Positions 30,905-41,725 of a DNA stretch of 64,000 nucleotides are shown one piece after another. The stretch spans positions 186,001 to 250,000 of the forward strand of contig CAWUHX010000370.1 of assembly GCA_963922205.1 (NCBI GenBank), read 5' to 3'. The number at the start of each line of letters is the position of its first letter. The first letter of the stretch is position 1. The position numbers were made by a program, and so were the translations under genes. The DNA comes from Romanomermis culicivorax. Taxonomy: Eukaryota; Nematoda; Enoplea; Mermithida; Mermithidae. A model generated the notes under the pieces. The model saw only the letters and a list, made by a program, of their open reading frames with translations. It did no database searches and had not been told where the DNA came from.

Positions 30905-33900
30905 ATGACCCACCAAACCCAAGATCATTTAGGAGAAATCGTTAGAGAACAGATAAACGATTTGTTTTCAGAACATTTTCGTACCCTACGCACACAATTG
31001 AATCAGAATACAGTAAACCCTACCCTAATAGACGATCTAAGAACAGCAAACATTCGTAATAACATGGCAAACAATTTCTACGCGAAACCTACAGTATTCA
31101 CGGGCGGCGTGACCCAACATTTTGGTGAATGGAACAAAAGATTAGAACAATTCATGGCACTCCAAGGCATGAAAGATACAGACGTACAGTTAAAGTTGGC
31201 ATGTTTAGAAATTCATTTAGGAGGAGCTGCGTTAGCAAAATTCAAAAGTTTAGCAAATTCTGAAAACCCTCCCCACACATACGAGCAGTATAAAGTCGCA
31301 TTACAGACATTTTTCCCAAACAATAGAGATAATGAGCTACATCAACAATTCTTACGCGAAAGAAAACAAAAGCGATCAGAAACAGTAACGGAATTCTTAT
31401 TTGATCTAGAACATCTCGCAACTCTCGCCTACCCTAACTTTAACACAGACGCACGAGAAATGATCATAAAACCCCTCTTTGTAGAAGGCATGCAAAACGA
31501 AATCAGGGAAGCAATTAAGTATAGAAGGTTCGCAACTCTAAAAGAAATGTCAGACGAAGCAGCTTACATTGAACAGCAAATTCTTAGAAATGAGTTAAAG
31601 TCTAACGCCCTTCCCTTCATACCCCCAAAACCCGAACCCATCTTTTCCCTAACCAAAAATACAGACCAACAGGATCTTTTGCATCAGTTAGAACAACAAG
31701 TAAAAGATTTACAGTTGCAGATCAAACAAAAACCTCAACCCCCGCAACAGAGTAGCTACAACAATTTCAGTAACAATACTTTCAGCAGGAATAACGCTTA
31801 CAGGAACAATACCACCCCTAGGCAACCCACATGCTTCCAGTGTGGACAAATCGGACACGTAGCTCGTAATTGTAAATCAGTAGGCACCCGAAAATCATGT
31901 GCAATCTGTTTCCGTAATAATCACAGTACACGTGATTGTAAAAGCCCATGCATCCACTGCTCCCAAACAGGACATAGATCAGATAACTGCCCTTCAAAAC
32001 CCCACTCCAATTTTCAATGTTTTATATGCAAGCAGAGAGGTCATACAAGCAGGTATTGCCCAAATCAGCAAAGTCGTAATATTCAAAATTGCATTGAGTA
32101 TAGGCAACCCCAACCCCTCATGGACATTGACGACCCCGCATTTTACTCAAAATTACCCGCCATAACTAACGGCCCTCAGACTACTTTAGGAACTATCATG
32201 CCCAACACCCACCGCCGCAGTGACGAATACGTCCTTGATCTGGACGTACCCGATTGGTGCGCCATGTCACCACCCCCCACGCCTGAAGCCGAAAAAATCG
32301 AAAAATCGCCGCCCACCATCCCCGTAGGCTACAAAATCCCCCGAAAGCAAGACACAACGCCGCCCACCGCCCCCGAAACCCCGTCGAAAACAGGTCGCAA
32401 CTTGTTATCCCTCCTCCATGGCCTGACCCCTGCACCCTACCAATTTCGCCCCCGCCAAACATTGCTACCGACCCCAACAAGTAAGCAAGTCCAAACCCCA
32501 TCCCATAACTCAAATTCCAAACTTTTACAGACCGTTCAGACTTCAAACCGGCCACCCCCCCAGCCCAAAATCGCAAAACGACAACACCAAAAGCCCCAAC
32601 GCCAAATCGAGCACAACGAAAATATACAGTACCCCGCCGCCTCCAATAAAACACTACATTGGCCATTGTATTGTATATTTTTATGTATAATAATCCCCAC
32701 ATCGTGTAGTGCCCAATTTCAGATGTGTGGAACTTCATTGAGCGGTCACTCAGTCAGCATACCAAAACTTGTATCATGCATGCCCCCTTCCACAGTAGAC
32801 AAACCCGTACAAACATTTGGAAAAATCTATATCCCCTCCACTAAGCCCCACATTACAGACGCATACAAATGCAGTGTCCGCAAACGCAAAATTTGTACTA
32901 ACACAGGATTTTTTGGATCAAAAGGTATTGTCTTCGACCAAACCGAAATGCAAAATCTAACCCCACATGTTTGTAAGGCAATCGTTATAGACAAAGAACA
33001 CAACGGTCAAAAATTGTACGAAACCCAACCAGGATTTTGGTCAACAAATAACTCCTTAAGCGTAGAATACACATGGTGTTGTACAGACCATTGTACCTCA
33101 GTCACTAACGTCATCATAGAAATAGGACAAATAGCATCTTGGAATGGAAAATCTATGACAGGTACATTAGGCGACCTAGGGTCATGCAAACCGACATCAG
33201 GTCATTGTGTCACAGCCGACGGATCTATTATCTGGAATGAAACAGCATTTGAAAACTTATGCCCTTTCGAATACAAAAATACACATCCCATCAAACTCAC
33301 GCAAACACACATGATAATAGAAGAACTACAAGGTGCATTCTCGGTCAAAAATACAGTTTTTTCGAACCCCAATTGCCCAGAAATCCAAGATAGCATTCTA
33401 ACCGAACAAGGCATTATCGTACAATTAGACAAAAGCACCCCACATCGTAATGCATTTTTAACCCCAAAAACCAACGAAACTCATACTACATTATACGATT
33501 TTGATGATTTTGAACCCATTAATGCAAAACTAAACTATCTAGCAGACAAAATACAGGAATTCGAAATTCAAAATTTCAAAAATGTATGGAATGAATTATG
33601 CAGACAGGCACAGCGTCACCTTGATCTCGTATGGCAAATCTTGCGTCTTGATGCAACCCTTGGAGCGCGTGCATTCCTACAGCGAACCGACATCATAGCA
33701 GAATTCACAGGAGAAGCCCTCACAGTCTGGCCCTGTAAACAAGTAAATGCATCTAAAATCTTTTACAACCACAAAATCAACCAAACATGCTACAAACTTT
33801 TGCCCATTCTCGTAGGAACTGAACTCATGTTTTCAAATCCAGGAGGCAACGATTTGACCCCTTTTTCACAAACAGTTGACTGCCATCACATGCATGTAGC

Positions 33901-36900
33901 CCTTTACAAACAGAATAATACATGGGTCAGTGAAACAGGATCCCCCCATGTTACAAACTTACCCTTAGAAATTGTCTGGAACCAAAATTTCTCCCTCTTC
34001 CATTTCAATACACCCGCCATTTTTCATGATCAACTTGCAACTATCTCAACCAACTTACTCTTTTTGAAACAATACATTTACAAAACTCACACACTCGAAA
34101 ACATTGTCAAAAAACTCGTCAATTACACCGCCCAAATGTCTCTCAATTCCGATACAGTTTACAACATGATCTCAGGCACTGGCCAAGCACTCGGAAATAC
34201 ACTCTCTGGCGCCGGTCAAGGCATAGAACATGTAATAACCGGTACCACCCAAAGTCTCACCGACGGATTAAACAATTTACTCAAAGGACCCCTGCAAATC
34301 ATTATAAATCTAGCCGTTATTACTGTAGTTATTGCAGGCGTCTTTTATTCGTTTCTCGTTCTTCGAAAATATTTCCCCTCTTCAAAGCATCATGCCACAA
34401 ACGAACATGCATACGAAATACCATCAAACAACAGACATTTACATGAGACCATTCCCCCATCATTCGGCCATGCTCTCTTAGAATTAGCTAATCGTCGTGG
34501 GGCACAAACGCAGCAGAAATACGTCCTTGTCGATATCGATACCCCCCGAACTCCTGCAATCGAACTCATCAATCAAATTCAGCAATCTGCATCAAATAAG
34601 CCACCCCAAAACGTACCTGAAAAACATACCCCTCACATCCCGATTACACTTAACGGCAAATTAATGACAAAAGGCATGATTGACACTGGTGCAGTTTACT
34701 CACTCATTGATTCCCGAGTCGCTCAACTCTTACAGTTAGACATGAAACCCCCGCTAGTCCAAGCAAAAGCAGCAAATAATCTTCCGATTCACTTTGTAGG
34801 AACCACTTTTGTCACAGTGACAGCCCAAACAATCCAGGAAACAATCATGGTCCATGTCCAAAAAGATTGCACAGCAGACATCCTTCTAGGCAAAAACTTT
34901 CTTAGTCGATTTTCGGAATACACTATCAACAATCAAAAATCACAGGTCAAATTTGGCAATGTTATACTACCTTGTGATGGCCTAGAATATAGCCCTCTTT
35001 CAACTCGTGGTGGAACTTATCTAGACGAAAAATTAGAATTACCACCCCGTACCGTAACCGAATTTACTGTCCCCTTGCCCAAATCCTACTTACAGGTCAA
35101 ACAGCTTGAATTCACCCCAAAACCCAAACAGAATCCCAAAGTCCATTTCGCAGCTTGCATCTCTGAAAATCAAAACAGTCGCATACGCATATCCGTCTTA
35201 AACACACAAGAAACAGCCCAAATTCTTTATCCTGGAACATGCATTGGGACAGTCTCATGTTACATCCCAAAACAAAATGCTCCCGCTAATCCAACCCCTT
35301 CAATGCAAAACCAGCCCAACCGGTTTGATACATTCACATGGTTAAAAGAAAACGTCAATTTGACCTCCAGTGACCTCACAGAAACCGAGAAAATGCAACT
35401 CCTACGCGCCCTATCGAAGTACCCTACATTATATGCTAAATCCAAAATGGATGTAGGTAGAACCACCCTCGTTTCACATACAATTGACACCAATGGCTCC
35501 CAACCAGTACGTAGACAACTTTATCGGACTTCCCCAAAAGAAAAGCAAATCATACAAGCAGAAGTTGAGCAACTCGCAGCAGCAGGTGTCATAAGCCAAA
35601 GCAATTCCCCATGGTGTACCAACACAGTTTTAGTTCCCAAAAAAGATGGAGGCCATCGTTTATGCATTGATTTTAGAGGCCTCAACAAAGTCACCAAAAA
35701 AGACACCTACCCTTTGCCCCGGATAGACGAAATTCTAGACACCCTCCGCGGAATGAAATATTTTACGTCCCTTGACCAATCTAATGCATACTATTCCATT
35801 CCCATAGCACCAGCAGACAGAGAAAAAACGGCCTTTAACTGCTCAGCCGGCCAGTATCAATTCAATTACCTCCCTTTTGGACTCACCAATGCCCCAGCCA
35901 CATTCCAAAGGTTAATGGATGTTATTCTTTCGGGTCTGCAATGGAACACATGCCTTGTATATCTCGACGATGTCTTGGTATTCGCAGACTCCCATGCCCA
36001 AATGCTTGAACGTTTAGACACTATTCTTGCCCGATTCTCACAAGCAGGCCTTAAGCTAAACATACAAAAATGCAAATTCTGCCAGCCCCAAGTCCAATAC
36101 TTAGGCCACGTCATTTCCCAGCAAGGCATTTCACCAGATCCCCACAAGGTACAAGCCATCTATGACATACCCACACCCAAAAGCTCAAAAGAAGTTAAAT
36201 CATTCCTTGGCCTACCCTCATATTACCGCAGATTCATTCCAAATTGCTCTCAAATTTCTAGCCCACTTACATCGCTACTCAAAAAGAACTCAGAATTTTC
36301 CTGGGGCCCTGAACAGCAAAATGCATTCACTAAGCTAAAAGAATTACTCATCCATGCCCCAATACTGCAGCATCCAGATTTCACCAAACCGTTTATTCTG
36401 CAAACTGACGCCTCAAAACTCGGCATTGGCGCCATTCTCAGTCAGCTAGATAGTAAAGGTCAGGATCGCCCCATTGCTTTTGGGAGCCGCACATTGAAAC
36501 CCGCAGAACGCAACTATCCGATCACTGAGCTGGAAACCCTTGCAGTAGTCGAATTTGTCAAGTATTTCCGCCCCTATCTTTTCCAGCAACATGTTATTGT
36601 ACACACTGACCACACAGCAGTTCAGGCAGTCTTACAAAAAGAAAATCCGTCCCCTCGCATTGCCCGTTGGGGATTAGCCCTATCTGGTATTCAACTCGAC
36701 ATTCGACCTAAGAAAGGCACTGCTAACCGCAACGCAGATGCCGTTTCTCGATTCCCCTCGCAAACAGCAAAGCAATCCTTTGATATTGAGCAATTAGAAA
36801 CCCGCCCCGAAATATCAACTATCAATTCAGTTTTGGAAGCCGAAGCAACTGAACAAGAAGAGCAACAGAAAAACTTTGCCGAACTCCAACGCACTGATCC

Positions 36901-38134
36901 AACTGTCAAAAGTATTTTAGCAAAAATTGCCCAAAAACACCCCCTTACTCTGATCAAATTCGCCGTGCATCAAAACATTCTCTTCCGTATAGTCGACAAA
37001 CAGGCAAAACTATACATTCCCAAGTCCCAAGTCCAGCATCTCATCGCCTCACATCATGACAGCAAGTTCACAGGTCATTTTGCGGCCCGGAAAACCCTAC
37101 ACTTGCTCAGACAGAAATATTTTTGGCCCCAAATGAGCCGTGATATCAAACGTTACTGCAAAACTTGCCACCCATGCCAGACACAAAAAGCTCTTAGACA
37201 CAAAGTGCATGCAAACTTGGTACCAATTCAGCCAACTGGCCCATTTGATCGAGTTGGTGTTGATTGCATGGGACCGTTACCCCTCACTGAAGACGGCAAC
37301 CGATTCATTGTCGTTTTCATCGATTATTTCACAAAGTATGTAGAGGCATTCCCGACCCCTGACATCACTGCAGCCACTATTGCCAAGCTATTCGTAACCA
37401 AAATTGTTTGTCGTCATGGGTCCCCAAAAATCATCCATTGTGATCGTGGCACCGATTTTGTATCCGATCTCTTCTCACGAATCACCAGTTTATGCAACAC
37501 TCAGAAAATTCACACTACCCCATATCATCCCATTGCAAATGGAGAAGTTGAGCGTTGCAACCAAACCCTAGCCACCCGTATCCGCATGTACATCAATTCA
37601 AATCACACTGATTGGGATACTTATCTGCCCTATGCCGTTTTTTCGATCAACATTCATAAAAATGATAGCACTTCCTATCCCCCATTTGAATTACTCCACG
37701 GTAGGCAAGCTAATCTGCCGTCAGATGCAGCTCTAAATTTTTTCCCCACGTCCTACATGGTTGACTTAGACGATTACGCCCTTCGTGTAAAATCGCATTT
37801 TACGGAAGCACTCTCAACCGTGCAGAAAAGTTTGCAAAAAGCCCAAGCCCACTATACCCGTCAGTATAACAAGCATGCTCAGAACATACATTACAAGGCA
37901 GGTGATCTTATTCTTTATAAAAATCATTCGTGTAAACAAGGGTTGACTCCCAAATTCCTCCCTCGCCAAAACGGTCCCTATACAGTTACAAATTTCATGT
38001 ACCCCAACGTTACACTCAAACACCCCCATAAGAATATTACATTCACGGTGCATGTCAACGAGACAACCCCTTTCTACCCTCGGAAAGCAGCTAACGAATC
38101 TATCCCCACCCCTCCTCAACCTCGAAAGCCTTGA
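30905..38134 (+). CDS. Gag - Env-like - protease - RT - RNase H - integrase polyprotein, 2409 aa
   Basis: Gag comes first, with four CCHC knuckles at about 310-323, 332-345, 349-362 and 372-385, then a Pro-rich linker. A signal-like hydrophobic segment (about 584-603, ending SCSA) begins a Cys-rich, N-glycosylation-rich domain of about 520 residues that ends in a membrane segment (about 1132-1156) followed by a basic/polar tail, i.e. a type I glycoprotein layout. Then come the aspartic protease (IDTGA, Asp1260), reverse transcriptase (YLDD, 1686-1689), RNase H (LQTDAS, Asp1835; HTDHTAV), and integrase with an HHCC-type region (about 2053-2110) and catalytic Asp2120, Asp2180, Glu2216 (D-35-E). 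All catalytic residues are present, with no stop or frameshift. Gag-Pol of this class is usually about 1200-1600 aa; the extra length is the Env-like insert. Its viral family is not identified with confidence. Confidence 0.93.
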   Translation: MTHQTQDHLGEIVREQINDLFSEHFRTLRTQLNQNTVNPTLIDDLRTANIRNNMANNFYAKPTVFTGGVTQHFGEWNKRLEQFMALQGMKDTDVQLKLACLEIHLGGAALAKFKSLANSENPPHTYEQYKVALQTFFPNNRDNELHQQFLRERKQKRSETVTEFLFDLEHLATLAYPNFNTDAREMIIKPLFVEGMQNEIREAIKYRRFATLKEMSDEAAYIEQQILRNELKSNALPFIPPKPEPIFSLTKNTDQQDLLHQLEQQVKDLQLQIKQKPQPPQQSSYNNFSNNTFSRNNAYRNNTTPRQPTCFQCGQIGHVARNCKSVGTRKSCAICFRNNHSTRDCKSPCIHCSQTGHRSDNCPSKPHSNFQCFICKQRGHTSRYCPNQQSRNIQNCIEYRQPQPLMDIDDPAFYSKLPAITNGPQTTLGTIMPNTHRRSDEYVLDLDVPDWCAMSPPPTPEAEKIEKSPPTIPVGYKIPRKQDTTPPTAPETPSKTGRNLLSLLHGLTPAPYQFRPRQTLLPTPTSKQVQTPSHNSNSKLLQTVQTSNRPPPQPKIAKRQHQKPQRQIEHNENIQYPAASNKTLHWPLYCIFLCIIIPTSCSAQFQMCGTSLSGHSVSIPKLVSCMPPSTVDKPVQTFGKIYIPSTKPHITDAYKCSVRKRKICTNTGFFGSKGIVFDQTEMQNLTPHVCKAIVIDKEHNGQKLYETQPGFWSTNNSLSVEYTWCCTDHCTSVTNVIIEIGQIASWNGKSMTGTLGDLGSCKPTSGHCVTADGSIIWNETAFENLCPFEYKNTHPIKLTQTHMIIEELQGAFSVKNTVFSNPNCPEIQDSILTEQGIIVQLDKSTPHRNAFLTPKTNETHTTLYDFDDFEPINAKLNYLADKIQEFEIQNFKNVWNELCRQAQRHLDLVWQILRLDATLGARAFLQRTDIIAEFTGEALTVWPCKQVNASKIFYNHKINQTCYKLLPILVGTELMFSNPGGNDLTPFSQTVDCHHMHVALYKQNNTWVSETGSPHVTNLPLEIVWNQNFSLFHFNTPAIFHDQLATISTNLLFLKQYIYKTHTLENIVKKLVNYTAQMSLNSDTVYNMISGTGQALGNTLSGAGQGIEHVITGTTQSLTDGLNNLLKGPLQIIINLAVITVVIAGVFYSFLVLRKYFPSSKHHATNEHAYEIPSNNRHLHETIPPSFGHALLELANRRGAQTQQKYVLVDIDTPRTPAIELINQIQQSASNKPPQNVPEKHTPHIPITLNGKLMTKGMIDTGAVYSLIDSRVAQLLQLDMKPPLVQAKAANNLPIHFVGTTFVTVTAQTIQETIMVHVQKDCTADILLGKNFLSRFSEYTINNQKSQVKFGNVILPCDGLEYSPLSTRGGTYLDEKLELPPRTVTEFTVPLPKSYLQVKQLEFTPKPKQNPKVHFAACISENQNSRIRISVLNTQETAQILYPGTCIGTVSCYIPKQNAPANPTPSMQNQPNRFDTFTWLKENVNLTSSDLTETEKMQLLRALSKYPTLYAKSKMDVGRTTLVSHTIDTNGSQPVRRQLYRTSPKEKQIIQAEVEQLAAAGVISQSNSPWCTNTVLVPKKDGGHRLCIDFRGLNKVTKKDTYPLPRIDEILDTLRGMKYFTSLDQSNAYYSIPIAPADREKTAFNCSAGQYQFNYLPFGLTNAPATFQRLMDVILSGLQWNTCLVYLDDVLVFADSHAQMLERLDTILARFSQAGLKLNIQKCKFCQPQVQYLGHVISQQGISPDPHKVQAIYDIPTPKSSKEVKSFLGLPSYYRRFIPNCSQISSPLTSLLKKNSEFSWGPEQQNAFTKLKELLIHAPILQHPDFTKPFILQTDASKLGIGAILSQLDSKGQDRPIAFGSRTLKPAERNYPITELETLAVVEFVKYFRPYLFQQHVIVHTDHTAVQAVLQKENPSPRIARWGLALSGIQLDIRPKKGTANRNADAVSRFPSQTAKQSFDIEQLETRPEISTINSVLEAEATEQEEQQKNFAELQRTDPTVKSILAKIAQKHPLTLIKFAVHQNILFRIVDKQAKLYIPKSQVQHLIASHHDSKFTGHFAARKTLHLLRQKYFWPQMSRDIKRYCKTCHPCQTQKALRHKVHANLVPIQPTGPFDRVGVDCMGPLPLTEDGNRFIVVFIDYFTKYVEAFPTPDITAATIAKLFVTKIVCRHGSPKIIHCDRGTDFVSDLFSRITSLCNTQKIHTTPYHPIANGEVERCNQTLATRIRMYINSNHTDWDTYLPYAVFSINIHKNDSTSYPPFELLHGRQANLPSDAALNFFPTSYMVDLDDYALRVKSHFTEALSTVQKSLQKAQAHYTRQYNKHAQNIHYKAGDLILYKNHSCKQGLTPKFLPRQNGPYTVTNFMYPNVTLKHPHKNITFTVHVNETTPFYPRKAANESIPTPPQPRKP

Positions 38135-38151
38135 ACGAGGACGTTCAACTC

Positions 38152-38165
38152 CGGAAGGAGGGAAA
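38152..38165 (+). other. Polypurine tract
   Basis: GGAAGGAGGGAAA directly precedes the 3' LTR. It would prime plus-strand DNA synthesis. Confidence 0.8.
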
Positions 38166-39063
38166 TGTAACGTACCTGCTAAAGCAGTACTGTAAATATG
38201 TAGCATACTGTATGTAATAGACATTTATTAGATATTATTTTATTTTTCACATTTTATCGTCTCAAGGGTGTCTGGGATTCACACCCAAACATTCCTACAA
38301 AATTACGTGAAGTACTTTATTTTGATCCGTTCACACCCCGGTAGCCCAATTAAGATGCCCTAATTAATTTGCACAAACGGCAGCTGTTCCCCTAGAACCT
38401 ACACTAAACTACACATTCCACAGCTACCGTAATCCCCCGTAAAAATCGTAAACAACACCTGCACACAGTAAGATACGTAGAAGCCCCGCCGTACAGTAGT
38501 CTCAAGTGTAACAGTAGCGGCGGCCCCATAAAACATGTGTATACAGAGAAACCGATACAGGAAGCATGCACAGAAGCACAGAGGTGTGGCCAAGCCCACC
38601 GTAAAAAGCAAGTAAAGCACAGAAAGCATACGGTACCAGAAAAGCGTTAGAGAGGCGTAACTAAGAAAGCATAAAAAGCGTAGCCGGAAACGACGATTGG
38701 CGGAAGAAGATGGACAGAAGCTCGACCTCCCGCAGCGTCCAGGGAGTGGCCAGAATCGCCGTATAAAAGAAGAAGCAAAGCGTGATTTTCATCGTTACAT
38801 TCTGGTTCTTATTCTGGTATCGTTTTATTTTTTTTGATCCGCGCTCGCCCCGTCTTTATACATTTGCAAGCGGCCGACTATTCGAAAGCATTTAAACCGA
38901 GGCCCCCATCCGTTTTTATTCGAAGCGCGTTTTATTTGTCGACGTTCAAGCGACCGTCGAATTACCCGTTGTTTGTTGTAACCGTCCGCCCTGCCCCGTA
39001 TTTGCCCCGCCGTATCGACCGATTGGTCCAAGTAAAGTACCTCACAGTAATCTGGTCGTTACA
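38166..39063 (+). repeat. 3' LTR of the Ty3/gypsy-type element
   Basis: 898 bp, the same as the 5' LTR but for one base, followed by CATC, the target duplication. Confidence 0.97.
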
Positions 39064-39571
39064 CATCCATCGATGACGGTCGACGTTGGAGAAGATGATT
39101 GATACAAAACAAATGAGCAAATGAAAGATATATACAAGAAAACAGTGAGAAATACGATTATACTATACAGTAAACAGATGAACAATTTTTTGGGGCAATT
39201 TAAAGGCTATATTTAGATAGTAATTTTGGACCAAGAATAAGAATAGTTTTTTGAAATGAGAAGTAAATTTTTGGGAAAACTAAACTGTGATCGGCTCCAT
39301 GTTGCGATCTCTTCTTTCGTATTGGTGTCGTCAATTTTCGGGTTCTGAGTGGCAGTCAACTTCACAAAGTGGCATTCAAGCAGCAGGAGTTGCATGGTGA
39401 ATCAAATCAATGACATGGATATAGTATTCGGTAACTGAGGCCAAAACCAGCCAAGCTTCTCAAAAAAATGATCGATCGGTCACAAAGAATTGTGCCCGAT
39501 AAACTGCCATGCGTCAAATCAATTGTCCTAATTCAAACTGTCGTAGGGGTCAAATCATTGTCCTAATTCAA

Positions 39572-40171
39572 ACTTTGAATCTCTAGAGTTGTTGTATTTG
39601 AAAATAAGATGGGCGTTTGGGGCGGCTCTGATCGATTTCTTGCCTTCTTGATCCATGAGGTCCGAGGAAGGAGGATAAAATCGGCAAGGGGAATTGTTAT
39701 GCAGGAGAGATAGCCAGGGATCGACCTTAACCACAGTGCTTCCCTGCACCTGCCCTAAACCTCAGAAGGACTTCTTACTCAGGGACGAGAAGTCAAGAAC
39801 ATAATACTACCTTCCCAAGAAATGCCTGACTAAAACTAGTCAGACAAGGTAACACACTTTTGGACACAAATAAAATGCTTTCCTAACTAAACATTTATTT
39901 ATACAACTTACCTAAAAATCGCCCCTTCAATAAACGATTCGACTTACCATTATAGAGAATACAATGGCTAATGTACAGGCGAGAATAAGACTAATAACAT
40001 AAAACGAGACACACAAAAATTCACACACTAATTCACAAAATCCTTCTCCTACAGTAACCGTTGCGCTGGGCCAGGTTGGGAATGGTTGGATGTGTTGTAC
40101 TTGTGGGCGTTTTTAGGAAATTGACAAACTATTAGAAAATCCTGGAAAATCGGGGGAAACACACTACAACA
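39572..40171. repeat. Right 600-bp LTR-like direct repeat
   Basis: It matches 28528-29127 over its whole length with scattered differences. It is followed by unrelated sequence GAGGTAATG. Confidence 0.7.
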
Positions 40172-40379
40172 GAGGTAATGTTTCCAATTTTTTTATCCGT
40201 TAATTCATAGGAGAAGTTTTCTGGTTGTAGAAATATAGAAATGAACGGAAAATTTGGGAAAAGTGTTTTTGCTCAAAGTGTGAGACCATGATTAGAGTTT
40301 CATGTTTCTACGTATTGATATTTCCAATTTAATGACGTAGTGTGAAATTTTAGTTAAGGAGTTATCATGGGCAACTTAC

Positions 40380-40648
40380 GTATCAACATCTTTATCTTCA
40401 CAGTAATCTACCGTATCCTCTTTTAATTTCGGGGTAGCCATGGAGGACTGCAATAACAGCTTGAAGTCCCACCTTGTTTTCAAATAATCCGTTAAATTTG
40501 CTTGAACCGACGGAATCCATTGTGAAACATTCGAGCTATAATTCTTTAGTGTAACTAGGCTGCAAAAGTTTGAAACATTTTTCGTCGTTGAGACTTGGTC
40601 CATGGAACACATCACGTGGGCCGGAATCAGGCTCTACAGTAACATGTT
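40380..40648 (-). CDS. Exon of second minus-strand host gene, with a one-base frameshift
   Basis: It has the acceptor TTGTTTTAG|AACATG and the donor GATAC|GTAAGTTGC. The 5' part reads HVTVEPDSGPRDVFHGPSL and the 3' part reads NYSSNVSQWIPSVQANLTDY, DFKLLLQSSMATPKLKEDT and YCEDKDVD in another frame. The two frames differ by one base, and an extra A in the run at GACGAAAAATG would explain it. Without that base the exon is phase-compatible with the exon at 41646-41725 (one base) and ends with two bases left over. Possible N-glycosylation sites suggest a secreted or surface protein. Family unknown. The frameshift could be real or a consensus error. Confidence 0.55.
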
Positions 40649-40654
40649 CTAAAA

Positions 40655-41640
40655 CAATCAGGAGTGAAATATAAAACAAATGTTTCGATCAAATAAGCCA
40701 GACGATGCCGGGCACCGTATTACTATAACTTCAATCATTTTTTCCACATGCAATGTCTATCTATAGTCATCAGCATCAATGTCTATTCATTAGTCACTGA
40801 TCTAGTCAGATGCTCTTCGAGCAGAATTGATCGTAAGATCCATGCTTCAATGTTTCATTACTAGAATACATTGAGTGACTGTTTCAATAAATCCAGGGCA
40901 GTGAGTAAATGTTACCCCACGAACTAGAATTGTTCTACATCCATTTGTTAGCTGAGAATTATTTTTTCACTGTCAGTTGAGTATTTTCAGTGAAATTTGC
41001 TACTCTCCAAATCATTTTCTAAAATTTCATTTGAATACCTTCATTGTTCTGAAATTTTCCCTCATAAAAACTCAAATTGAATAAAAACATTTCAGAAAGA
41101 TACGAATTAAGGATTTTGATTAATTGACAAAAATACTGCAAGTGAGACAATTTGCATTCTTTTGTAATTTGCATATCTCAAAAATCGTGTTTACACCTTC
41201 AAATCCCATGTTCTGATCAATAAATTCCACAAAATTGACTTTCATCTTGTCATTCGCTCCTTCCTTGACTGTTTTACGTTTCATTATGCGGATGGTTCGT
41301 CCAGCATCGTTAAAACGGGTTGCAACTTTTATGCATCGTTGATGCTTTAGTCACGGTTTTTGGGGATTAACCGCTCTGTAAGAACTTATAGTAATTTCAA
41401 TGCTGCGGCTCAAAAGATTGAAATCATCATTGAATTATCCTAAAATCAATCATTTTCTGCCAAAAGAGTCAAAATCAAAATCTTGTTAGAGGGTCTAATT
41501 TTCAACAATAGCTCGAAATATATTTGGTTTATTGTACTAACTAGGCGAAAACCTTTCTTAATGACCTGACATGAACGATTTATAATAACAAAGGTGCCTA
41601 AATTCTAGTTTATTGCAGGTATATCGTTGACAAAAATTAC
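40655..41640. other. Gene-free stretch (probable intron)
   Basis: Nothing recognisable was seen between two compatible minus-strand exons. Confidence 0.4.
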
Positions 41641-41645
41641 CTTAC

Positions 41646-41725
41646 TGGTTTCACCACTAAAACCGCGGCTCGGATTACTGTATTCGAACATGTCATGGAA
41701 ACAAACGTCCTCGCCCTTGAAAATG
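41646..41725 (-). CDS. Small exon of second minus-strand host gene
   Basis: It runs from the acceptor TATGGTAG|C to the donor ACCA|GTAAGG on the minus strand, 80 bases. It reads IFKGEDVCFHDMFEYSNPSR then FSGET. It starts with one base and ends with one base of a split codon; the end phase agrees with the exon at 40380-40648. A second frame is also open across it, so the reading frame is chosen by phase with the next exon. Confidence 0.5.

Larger units (their letters stand above)
29765..39063 (+). mobile_element. Complete Ty3/gypsy-type LTR retroelement with internal Env-like domain
   Basis: 9299 bp: 5' LTR, primer-binding-site-like TGGTGACCGTACCG just after the LTR (30668), leader, one long ORF, polypurine tract GGAAGGAGGGAAA (38152-38165), 3' LTR, and a 4-bp duplication CATC on both flanks. 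One mismatch in 898 bp between LTRs and an unbroken ORF indicate a very recent insertion. A single very long Gag-Pol ORF is reminiscent of Cer1 of C. elegans. It interrupts the interior of an older LTR-type element. Confidence 0.95.
28528..40171. mobile_element. Older LTR-type element (600-bp direct repeats) hosting the 9.3-kb element
   Basis: A 600-bp segment at 28528-29127 is repeated in direct orientation at 39572-40171. Both copies start ACTTTGAATCTCTA and end CACACTACAACA, with a few percent difference. With the younger element (29765-39063) removed, the interior is only about 1.1 kb without a recognisable polyprotein, so it is either a short non-autonomous LTR element or a deletion relic. 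No clear target duplication was seen (left flank CATTTCG, right flank GAGGTAA), so a segmental duplication remains possible. Confidence 0.6.

Noticed and set aside
32196..32738. 180-aa minus-strand ORF
   Set aside because: It is a shadow of the Pro-rich linker of the polyprotein on the other strand.
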